Source of the DNA: an uncultured Flavobacteriales bacterium
GTDB lineage: Bacteria; Bacteroidota; Bacteroidia; Flavobacteriales_E; Vicingaceae
Length of the DNA stretch: 8,045 nucleotides
Reading direction: 5' to 3'
Assembly (NCBI GenBank): GCA_937925525.1
Contig: CALALS010000132.1
Location: 1 to 8,045 of the forward strand
Shown: piece after piece, positions 1 through 6,015 of the stretch
Layout: the number at the start of each line of letters is the position of its first letter
How positions within the stretch are numbered: the first letter of the stretch is position 1
Made by a program: the position numbers and the translations under genes
Notes under the pieces: model-generated
Seen by the model: the letters and a program-made list of their open reading frames with translations, nothing else
What the model was told of the DNA's origin: nothing
Database searches by the model: none

Positions 1-544
1 TGTTTACGGTATGGACACTCAAAAACAAATTATCAGCAATTTCTTTATTGGTTAATCCTTGGGCAATTAGCTTAATAATTTCAATCTCTCTTATAGAAAG
101 AGCTACTTCATCACATAATAAATCCCCCTGTCCGGTTTGTGAAATTAAACCCAACACTTTTTCACAATAAAAAGCCTTGTTTTTATTAGTTTCATGCACA
201 GCATCTACAATTTCGTCTTTACTGCAATCTTTGAGTAGATAACTACTTACGCCCGTTTTAAGAACCTTAAGAATTTGTGATTTATGAAGCTGTGGTGTAA
301 TTGCAATTATTTTAGATTTTGGAAAAACACCTTTTATTAACTGAACTTTTTCTGTTCCAAAATTGTCTCCTGAAAAATCCATAACTATTACATTAGGCTT
401 TTCGGAAGAACCTATATGAATGAGCTCGTCAAAAGATTTTGCAACTCCAAGTACATTTATCGAATTGTCACCTTTTAAAATAGAATGCAAGCCTTCTGCA
501 CTTATCTCGTTTTCATCTGCTATGATTACCTTAACTTCGCTCAT
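1..544 (-). CDS. NarL/LuxR-type response regulator, C-terminus cut by window edge
   Basis: Reading leftward from the ATG at 544-542, an open frame of 181 codons runs off the window without a stop. Residues 1 to about 120 form a receiver domain: VIIADEN holds the acidic pair D10/E11, the likely phospho-acceptor is D56 in VIVMDFSGDNFG, T83 follows IIAI, and K105 lies in SYLLKDC. Residues about 147-181 are the start of a LuxR-type helix-turn-helix (LSIREIEIIKLIAQGLTNKE, then SVHTVN). Family members are about 205-215 residues, so roughly 30 residues of the DNA-binding domain are missing beyond the edge. Such proteins are phosphorylated by a sensor kinase and bind DNA as dimers. The loop after D56 lacks the usual Met-Pro and is one residue shorter before the Gly than in typical NarL proteins. 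No kinase is visible. It is transcribed away from the secretion operon; whether it controls that operon is unknown. Confidence 0.93.
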   Translation of the reverse strand, partial: MSEVKVIIADENEISAEGLHSILKGDNSINVLGVAKSFDELIHIGSSEKPNVIVMDFSGDNFGTEKVQLIKGVFPKSKIIAITPQLHKSQILKVLKTGVSSYLLKDCSKDEIVDAVHETNKNKAFYCEKVLGLISQTGQGDLLCDEVALSIREIEIIKLIAQGLTNKEIADNLFLSVHTVN

Positions 545-547
545 CTT

Positions 548-570
548 TTATTTAGATTTAGTCTAAATAA
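548..570. promoter_or_regulatory. Perfect 9-bp inverted repeat at the regulator's 5' end (possible operator or 5' hairpin)
   Basis: Arms 548-556 (ttatttaga) and 562-570 (tctaaataa) are perfect reverse complements separated by 5 bases. The repeat lies between the predicted -7 box of the leftward promoter and the regulator's start codon, so it would span the transcription start and the short leader. An operator for autoregulation or an RNA hairpin are both possible. The AT-rich composition makes a chance palindrome a real alternative. Confidence 0.35.
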
Positions 571-574
571 TAGC

Positions 575-605
575 CAAAAGTAATAATTGAAATTATACCA
601 ACAAA
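575..605 (-). promoter_or_regulatory. Bacteroidota-type promoter for the response regulator
   Basis: On the minus strand, TTTG (605-602) is followed after 19 bases by TACTTTTG (582-575). This matches both halves of the Bacteroidota housekeeping pattern TTTG-N17-23-TAnnTTTG exactly. It predicts a transcript start near 570 and a leader of about 26 bases before the ATG at 544. The leader just before the start is A-rich (AAATAAAAG), as is usual in this phylum, without a Shine-Dalgarno site. Confidence 0.65.
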
Positions 606-636
606 ACTTTTAGACCAAACCACTTATTTTAATGAT

Positions 637-644
637 TAATTTTG
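637..644 (+). promoter_or_regulatory. Alternative -7 box for the cargo operon
   Basis: TAATTTTG matches the TAnnTTTG -7 pattern exactly and would give a leader of about 29 bases before the ATG at 678. There is no TTTG at the expected distance upstream; the nearest approximation is TTTA at 609-612 with a 24-base spacer. It is therefore strong in one half and weak in the other. Confidence 0.35.
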
Positions 645-669
645 AAGTAAAACAGATTTCGTATCTTTA
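641..669 (+). promoter_or_regulatory. Candidate promoter for the cargo operon, nearly leaderless
   Basis: TTTG at 641-644 is followed after 17 bases by TATCTTTA at 662-669, a one-mismatch fit to TAnnTTTG. If used, transcription would begin around 674-676, only a few bases before the ATG at 678, giving a leaderless or nearly leaderless mRNA. It competes with the alternative box at 637-644. Confidence 0.4.
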
Positions 670-677
670 TTGTTTAA

Positions 678-3600
678 ATGAACTTTGTAAAAGTTTGCAT
701 ATTATTTTTTGTATTCTTAGCAACGACTAAACTGCTTAGCCAAAATGAGTTTAGGCTAATTGAAAACAAAGGTCAGTGGCCGGAAACAGTAACTCACAGA
801 ACAGCTTTACCGGGTGGTTTCCTATTCACCGAAAAAAACAAGTTTACTTTCAACTTTTTCGACAGTAAAAAAATTGACAAGATATACCACAGCCATACTG
901 AGCATGAAAGCGAAATTAAAAAAGACCCTATTGTAAACTTCCACAGCTTTACAGCCACTTTTAAAAATTCAAATAACAACATCCGGGTTATATCAGAAAA
1001 TCCCTATCCTACTAAATATGCTTTTTTACTGGGAAAAGATAAAAGCAAGTGGGGTTCAGATGCACTGGCTTACCAAAACGTTACTTATCAAAACCTTTAT
1101 GAAGGAATTGAATTAAGTATAAAAGTCAATGGAAGTCAATTTAAATACGACTTTATCATAGCTCCAGAAGCCAACCCAAAAGACATTCAAATTATTTATG
1201 ATGGTGATGTAAAACTCAAAATTGAAAACGGAAACCTAAAAGTTAAAACTTCAGTAAATGATTATTATGAAGAAAAACCTTATGCCTACCAAGACATAAA
1301 TGGTAATAGAATAAAAGTAGATTGCTCTTTTAAGTTAAATAGTAACAACAATGAAGTTTCGTTTGAGCTAGGTAAGTATGACAAAAATTATACGCTAGTA
1401 ATAGACCCTTCGCTCATTTTTTCTACCTATTCAGGCTCCACTTCTGATAATTTTGGATATACTGCCTGCTTTGACCAATTTGGATTTCTTTATTCCGGGA
1501 GTACCGTTTTTGGTGCCATTGGAGCTTACCCCACAACAGCTGGCGCTTACCAAACTTCATTTGCCGGAGGAACAGGAAACGGAAATGCAGGAACAGACAT
1601 AGCGATTTCAAAATACGACACTACCGGAGGTTTTATGGTTTATTCTACTTTACTCGGTGGAAATAGTGATGAACTCCCGCATAGTATTATTACCAACAGT
1701 AATGATGAAATATTTATTTTAGGAACGACCGGTTCGGCTAATTTTCCGGTAACAAACAATGCTTACGACACTACTTTTGCAGGGGGCAGCAATCTTGCTC
1801 CTGCAGGGCTGGGAATTAGATTTCCAAACGGTTCTGATATTTTTATCGCTAGACTTTCCGCAAATGGCCAAAATTTAATGGCCTCTACTTTTGTGGGAGG
1901 AACAGCTAATGATGGATTAAATATAGGAACCGCCACTAAATTTAATTATGCAGATGAAGTAAGAGGTGAAATAATGGTAGATGATAACAACAATTGCTTT
2001 ATTGTCAGTTCTACACTATCTGCCGACTTTCCTATAACTACCAACGCCTATCAAAAAACCATTGGAGGTGCATTAGATGCAGTAGTTTTTAAAATGGATA
2101 ATAATTTAACTACGCTTGTATGGAGCACTTATTTAGGAGGAACGTTAAATGATGCCGGGTATGCCATGGAGTTAGATAAAAAAGGTGATATTTATATAAC
2201 AGGAGGTACAGCATCTACAGACTTTGATACCACAGCAGGAACGTTACAAACAAGTTTTCAGGGTGGTAGAGCAGATGGTTTTATATCCCACTTAAGTGCC
2301 AATGGAAGTAACTTACTACATTCTACATACTGGGGCACGGCAGACTATGATCAAAGTTATTTTGTAGAATTAGACAGGAGCAACAACGTTCACGTTTTTG
2401 GCCAGACACAGCATAATGGAAACTTTTTCATCAATAATGCTATTTACAACACAGTTGGCGGAGGACAATTTGTTTCTAAACTTACTCCTGAATTAGACTC
2501 TGTAATTTGGTCAACAGCTTTTGGTTCCGGTAATGGAGCTATCAATATATCACCAACAGCATTTTTAGTTGATGTGTGCAATAAAATGTATTTAAGTGGT
2601 TGGGGTGGAACAGTAAATAGCACGGGTAATACTTTTGGTATGGATGTTACAGCCACACCTCCGGATACCGTTTACGATAAAACTACCGATGGAAGTGATT
2701 TTTACCTAATGGTATTAGAAGATGATGCTTCAAAGTTGTTTTACGCTACTTTCTTTGGCAGTCCAACAGGAGCAGAACATGTGGATGGAGGAACAAGCCG
2801 ATTTGACAGAAACGGAAGAGTTTACCAATCTGTTTGTGCAAGCTGTGGAGGTGACCAGAACTTCCCTATAACTCCCGGAGCACATTCAAGCTCTAATAAC
2901 GCTACTGCCGGTGGAATGTGTAATAATGGTGTTTTTAAATTCGACTTTAATTTACCTATAGTAATAGCAGACTTTGTTACTCCACCTATTGGGTGTACTC
3001 CCTACACACATACGTTCACTAACCTTAGTAAAGGACTGCAAACAACCATTTACAATTGGAATTTCGGTGACGGGAATACTTCTACGGTAAAAAATCCTAC
3101 CCATACTTACACTACTCCCGGAACTTACACGATAACCCTTACCGTATCAGATACCGGAGCTTGTAACTTTGGAGATACCGTTATAAAATCCATTACCATT
3201 TTAGGAGACACTTCGTACAGCTTAGCCAATCAAAATGTTTGTTTTGGAGAAAATATTCAAATTGGTTTATCTCCTAATCAGGATACAAGTATTACTTATA
3301 CATGGCTAAACGGAAGTACTTTAAATGACACAACAGTATCGAACCCCATTGCAACACCAAGTATCACAACAACCTATATTCTATTAATCTCGAACGGTGT
3401 ATGTACCGATACGGTTTATCAAACGGTAAACGTAATTAACATGCTTCTCAATCTGCCGAATGACACCTTTTTGTGCGGAAACGATTCCATTCTTTTAATT
3501 GCAAACACCTTTGGTACAGCCAGCAATTTTGTATGGTCTAAACTACCAAGTTTTGCAATCCCGCTCAACAATCCCACTGATAGTACTGTTAAAGTTTTTG

Positions 3601-4469
3601 TAAATTCCAGTGGCTATTATTATTTCAAAGGCACTAACGGAATGAATTGCGAAATCAAGGACAGCATATTAATTACAATTAGTGACCCGGACATTTCTAT
3701 TTCTAACAATATTTCTATTTGCTCGGGAGATACCGGTTTTGTTATGGTTACCAATAATACTCCAACCATTCCATTAAATTATTTTTGGCAACCTAATACC
3801 GGAATTATAAGTTATAACAATGATTCATCCGTAATTTATGTATCACCGGCTACATCAACTATGTATTATGTAACAGCAACTGACCAAAACGGTTGCCAGG
3901 TAATTGATTCTGCATTTGTATATGTCTCAGGAATTAACTTTGGAAGTTTATATGCAACAAGTGATAAAGATACAGTAATAAAAGGGGAAAGCACAGTTTT
4001 ACATGCTTATCCTCAACCGGGATTTACTTATAGCTGGTCTCCAGCTACGGGACTAAATAATCCAAACATTGCAAACCCTACTGCAACACCCGAAGTAACC
4101 ACAACTTATACGGTTACTATATTTGACCCGAATGCTCCGGGATGTTTTAGAACAACTCAAGTAACAGTGTATGTTATAGAACTGGTTTGCGGAGAACCTG
4201 ATATTTTTATTCCAAATGCATTTACGCCTGACGGAAACGGAGAAAATGACTTACTATTTGTAAGAGGAAATAATATTTATGAAATGCTGTTAAGGGTTTA
4301 TGATAGATGGGGAGAATTAGTATTTGAAACTACAGACCAAAATACGGGCTGGGACGGAACATTCAAGGGAAAAGATGTTGACCCTGCTGTATTTGTTTAT
4401 TATTTAGAAGTTACATGCCCGGGTGAAGAAAAGTATTTTAAGAAAGGAAACGTTACTGTGATTAGATAA
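678..4469 (+). CDS. Secreted SBBP/PKD/Ig-like protein with T9SS type B (gliding-motility, CHU_C-like) C-terminal sorting domain
   Basis: This is a 1263-residue exported protein. Residues 1-22 are a signal peptide with a hydrophobic core ending LLSQ. Residues about 24-247 resemble the Bacteroidota N-terminal domain recognised by ENKGQW (here 29-34), which I believe is DUF7948. Residues about 248-760 are beta-propeller (SBBP) repeats marked by a recurring aromatic-S-T-x-x-G motif. A PKD domain follows at about 763-843 (YNWNFGDG at 792-799, then HTYTTPGTYTITLTVSD). Residues about 845-1170 form roughly four Ig-like modules of about 80 residues. Residues 1171-1263 are the type B sorting domain (PDIFIPNAFTPDGNG, YDRWGELVFE, GWDGTFKG, KKGNVTVIR at the end). 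It is predicted to cross the outer membrane by T9SS and stay on the surface or be released. No enzymatic motif is visible, so adhesin or binding protein is the best guess. It is the first gene of the apparent operon; the PorP/SprF protein downstream is its likely partner. Confidence 0.93.
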   Translation: MNFVKVCILFFVFLATTKLLSQNEFRLIENKGQWPETVTHRTALPGGFLFTEKNKFTFNFFDSKKIDKIYHSHTEHESEIKKDPIVNFHSFTATFKNSNNNIRVISENPYPTKYAFLLGKDKSKWGSDALAYQNVTYQNLYEGIELSIKVNGSQFKYDFIIAPEANPKDIQIIYDGDVKLKIENGNLKVKTSVNDYYEEKPYAYQDINGNRIKVDCSFKLNSNNNEVSFELGKYDKNYTLVIDPSLIFSTYSGSTSDNFGYTACFDQFGFLYSGSTVFGAIGAYPTTAGAYQTSFAGGTGNGNAGTDIAISKYDTTGGFMVYSTLLGGNSDELPHSIITNSNDEIFILGTTGSANFPVTNNAYDTTFAGGSNLAPAGLGIRFPNGSDIFIARLSANGQNLMASTFVGGTANDGLNIGTATKFNYADEVRGEIMVDDNNNCFIVSSTLSADFPITTNAYQKTIGGALDAVVFKMDNNLTTLVWSTYLGGTLNDAGYAMELDKKGDIYITGGTASTDFDTTAGTLQTSFQGGRADGFISHLSANGSNLLHSTYWGTADYDQSYFVELDRSNNVHVFGQTQHNGNFFINNAIYNTVGGGQFVSKLTPELDSVIWSTAFGSGNGAINISPTAFLVDVCNKMYLSGWGGTVNSTGNTFGMDVTATPPDTVYDKTTDGSDFYLMVLEDDASKLFYATFFGSPTGAEHVDGGTSRFDRNGRVYQSVCASCGGDQNFPITPGAHSSSNNATAGGMCNNGVFKFDFNLPIVIADFVTPPIGCTPYTHTFTNLSKGLQTTIYNWNFGDGNTSTVKNPTHTYTTPGTYTITLTVSDTGACNFGDTVIKSITILGDTSYSLANQNVCFGENIQIGLSPNQDTSITYTWLNGSTLNDTTVSNPIATPSITTTYILLISNGVCTDTVYQTVNVINMLLNLPNDTFLCGNDSILLIANTFGTASNFVWSKLPSFAIPLNNPTDSTVKVFVNSSGYYYFKGTNGMNCEIKDSILITISDPDISISNNISICSGDTGFVMVTNNTPTIPLNYFWQPNTGIISYNNDSSVIYVSPATSTMYYVTATDQNGCQVIDSAFVYVSGINFGSLYATSDKDTVIKGESTVLHAYPQPGFTYSWSPATGLNNPNIANPTATPEVTTTYTVTIFDPNAPGCFRTTQVTVYVIELVCGEPDIFIPNAFTPDGNGENDLLFVRGNNIYEMLLRVYDRWGELVFETTDQNTGWDGTFKGKDVDPAVFVYYLEVTCPGEEKYFKKGNVTVIR
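1419..2963 (+). repeat. SBBP-type beta-propeller repeat region inside the cargo protein
   Basis: Within residues 248-762 the motif [aromatic/H/A]-[S/A]-T-x-x-G-[G/S/T] occurs seven times: FSTYSGS (248), YSTLLGG (322), ASTFVGG (402), WSTYLGG (482), HSTYWGT (548), WSTAFGS (611) and YATFFGS (689), spaced 63 to 80 residues apart. This is the signature of beta-propeller repeats. Seven copies would fit a seven-bladed propeller, which is inference. The last two copies lie in a cysteine-bearing block: C634 before LSGWGG, C720 and C723 in CASCGG, and C747 in GGMCNNG. Confidence 0.8.
2964..3206 (+). other. PKD domain of the cargo protein
   Basis: Residues 763-843 carry the hallmark PKD pattern: a W-x-F-G-D-G core (W794, F796, G797, D798, G799) followed by HTYTTPGTYTITLTVSD. 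PKD domains are extracellular beta-sandwich spacers common in surface proteins. This one separates the propeller from the Ig-like stalk. Confidence 0.9.
3210..4187 (+). repeat. Four tandem Ig-like modules forming a stalk
   Basis: Residues 845-1170 divide into four units of about 80 residues. The first three each have a cysteine near the start and another near the end (C855/C909, C933/C991, C1015/C1073); the fourth has C1156. Units 1, 3 and 4 share a P-x-x-T-T/S-x-Y pattern before the last strand (TPSITTTY, SPATSTMYY, TPEVTTTY). The cysteine spacing suggests one disulfide per module, which is inference. They resemble the Ig-like or SprB-type repeats seen before sorting domains in Bacteroidota surface proteins. 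Confidence 0.65.
4188..4466 (+). other. T9SS type B C-terminal sorting domain
   Basis: Residues 1171-1263 match the gliding-motility-associated C-terminal domain: CGEPDIFIPNAFTPDGNG, YDRWGELVFE, GWDGTFKGK, VYYLEVTCPGE and the terminal KKGNVTVIR. In Flavobacterium such type B domains direct cargo through T9SS and need a PorP/SprF-like partner. C1171 and C1247 could pair. Confidence 0.93.
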
Positions 4470-4475
4470 TATTAA

Positions 4476-4946
4476 ATGCAGAAGTTGAAATGTAATATAG
4501 TAATAATATTTTTTGCACTTGCATATTCCCTCAATTTAGTATGTCAAGTAAAAAATGATTCACTAGAATTACAAAGTTTTTGGAAAAGCCATATTCATCC
4601 AATAATTAATGGTGAAAAAGAAAAAGTAGAAAAGAACACTCATTTTCCTTTAGAGGGAGATTGGGGTTATATGATGGAGTTAGAAAAAAGCGATGCTGAA
4701 TGGAAAAAAGAAGACTTTATTAGTAATTATGAAAGACTATACACATAAAAGGTTGTTGATACTATTTAAACATCAGCTTACAAAGAAATAGAAATAATTT
4801 TACAGAAAGATGGTGATATGGAACTCTTAGTTAGTGTGAATTTCATGAAATGGATTGACGATTTCAAAGATGAATATGGAATTATATTCCGCTTTAAGGT
4901 TATTGAAAATAGCTGGAAATTATACTTAATACAAGGAGTTGGTTAA
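4476..4946 (+). pseudogene. Small secreted protein gene interrupted by two in-frame TAA stops
   Basis: The intact part (4476-4748) encodes 90 residues: a signal peptide of about 23 residues (hydrophobic IVIIFFALAYSL) and then a mature region with SFWKSHIHPIINGEKEKVEK, HFPLEGDW and WKKEDFISNYERLYT. The same frame continues past TAA at 4746-4748 as KVVDTI, meets a second TAA at 4767-4769, and then reads protein-like to the stop at 4944-4946 (FMKWIDDFKDEYGIIFRFKV, then SWKLYLIQGVG). The whole frame would be 156 residues. The pattern resembles small exported Bacteroidota proteins with FW...FPL...F..NY..I and a final WKLY-x-I strand; I cannot name the family. The gene begins 6 bases after the cargo stop, and its ancestral stop lies 2 bases before the PorP/SprF start, so the full frame fits the operon exactly. 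ATG at 4818 could in principle start a 42-residue remnant. The 90-residue product alone is probably not functional, but this is unproven. Confidence 0.75.
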
Positions 4947-4948
4947 AG

Positions 4949-5980
4949 ATGTGCTTAAAAAAATTAAATATAATCCTCTCTTTTACTTTGGCAGCTTTTA
5001 GCTTTCAACTTTTAACTTTTAACTTAAGTGCACAAGACATCCATTTTTCACAGTTTTATTACTCCCCTATCAATTTAAATCCATCTCTCAGCGGACAATT
5101 TAACGGAGATTATCGAATTGTTTTTAATCACCGTACGCAATGGAGATCCGTTACGCAACCTTACAAAACATTTGGTGTCTCGGTAGACGCTGCTAATATT
5201 TTAGCAAAGCAAAACATACAGGGAGTTAATGCCGGATTTGCAACCATTTATGACCGAACAGGTGATTCTAAGTTTACCACATTTAAAATGAATTTATCCG
5301 GAGGTTATTCTAAAAATTTAACTTCTGACTCCATTCATTCTGTTAGTATTGGCTTACAAACCGGAATCACGCAAAGAAGTATTAATTACGATGCATTAAG
5401 TTTTGATAATCAATACAACGGTTATAAATATGACCCTAACTTAAGTAGTAGAGAAACTTTTGCGAATGACGGAAGAATTTATCCAAACCTAAATCTAGGA
5501 TTTAGTTATAGTTTTCACCCTAAAGCACGCCAAAGATATACTGCAGGAATGAGTTTTTTTAATCTTACTTCTCCAAAACAATCTTTCTTTAATGACAATA
5601 GTATCAGGCTAGACAGAAGAGCATTGTTTTTTGTTACTACAGATTTTATGATTACTCCGGAGATAGATTTAATGCCCGGATTACAATTTCAACAACAAGG
5701 AAAATTCTCTGAGTTACTTGTAGGGTCAAATATGCGTTATCGGTTAGACGGTATAACAGCTATAACCGGTGGATTTTGGTACAGAAATAAAGACGCTACT
5801 TATGTAACGGCAGGGTTAGAATACGACAATATAACTGTTGGAGTTAGTTACGATTTTAATATTTCAACCCTTAAACCGGCTAGCAATCTGAGAGGTGGGC
5901 TGGAGATAGCCGTCATCTATATATTTAGAAAATTCAGACCGGAAATAAAATATTACAAAGTTTGTCCAAATTACATATAG
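4949..5980 (+). CDS. PorP/SprF-family type IX secretion outer-membrane protein
   Basis: This 343-residue protein has a signal peptide of about 28 residues (cleavage probably LSA/QD). It then shows the family hallmarks: DIHFSQFYYSPINLNPSLSG at 30-49, NHRTQW shortly after, beta-strand-rich alternating sequence throughout, and a C-terminal block SYDFNISTLKPASNLRGGLE followed by YIFRKFRPE. Length is close to the family norm of about 300-340. PorP/SprF proteins are outer-membrane beta-barrel proteins tied to the T9SS; SprF is required for secretion of SprB, and similar proteins serve cargo with type B sorting domains. Its place downstream of such a cargo gene implies it is the dedicated partner. 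The ATG at 4949 is chosen because it opens the signal peptide and lies 2 bases after the stop of the broken upstream frame, suggesting former translational coupling. It is a paralogue class, so the exact symbol cannot be given. Confidence 0.92.
   Translation: MCLKKLNIILSFTLAAFSFQLLTFNLSAQDIHFSQFYYSPINLNPSLSGQFNGDYRIVFNHRTQWRSVTQPYKTFGVSVDAANILAKQNIQGVNAGFATIYDRTGDSKFTTFKMNLSGGYSKNLTSDSIHSVSIGLQTGITQRSINYDALSFDNQYNGYKYDPNLSSRETFANDGRIYPNLNLGFSYSFHPKARQRYTAGMSFFNLTSPKQSFFNDNSIRLDRRALFFVTTDFMITPEIDLMPGLQFQQQGKFSELLVGSNMRYRLDGITAITGGFWYRNKDATYVTAGLEYDNITVGVSYDFNISTLKPASNLRGGLEIAVIYIFRKFRPEIKYYKVCPNYI
4993..5027 (+). repeat. Degenerate heptanucleotide tandem repeat inside the signal peptide coding region
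   Basis: Five consecutive 7-base units read agctttt, agctttc, aactttt, aactttt, aacttaa. They encode the hydrophobic and C-terminal part of the PorP/SprF protein's signal peptide (around AAFSFQLLTFNLSA). Only the third and fourth units are identical. Because 7 is not a multiple of 3, gain or loss of a unit would shift the frame. Confidence 0.7.
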
Positions 5981-6015
5981 TTTATAGTAAAAAGAGATTG
6001 GTGATAAGAAAAAAA

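Noticed and set aside
794..982. 62-codon minus-strand open frame
   Set aside because: Lies wholly antisense to the well-supported N-terminal domain of the cargo gene, with no recognisable protein features beyond chance hydrophobic runs.
1423..1611. 62-codon minus-strand open frame
   Set aside because: Antisense shadow of the propeller repeats; low-complexity translation, no start context or domain.
2444..2656. 70-codon minus-strand open frame
   Set aside because: Antisense to conserved propeller motifs of the cargo gene; no independent support.
4476..4547. Lipoprotein signal at C23 of the small gene
   Set aside because: The residues before the cysteine (N-L-V) lack the small residue required at -1 of a lipobox, so an ordinary signal peptide is more likely.
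4746..4769. Programmed stop-codon readthrough or an alternative genetic code in the small gene
   Set aside because: Both stops are TAA, no recoding element is visible, and the neighbouring genes use TAA and TAG as ordinary terminators. Mutation is simpler.
4740..4790. Frameshift in the small gene
   Set aside because: The protein-like sequence before and after the stops is in the same frame, so nonsense substitutions explain the break without an indel.
5981..6015. Terminator or promoter between the PorP/SprF gene and the last gene
   Set aside because: The 35-base gap shows no stem-loop with a T-run and no TTTG/TAnnTTTG pair; it is simply an A-rich leader.
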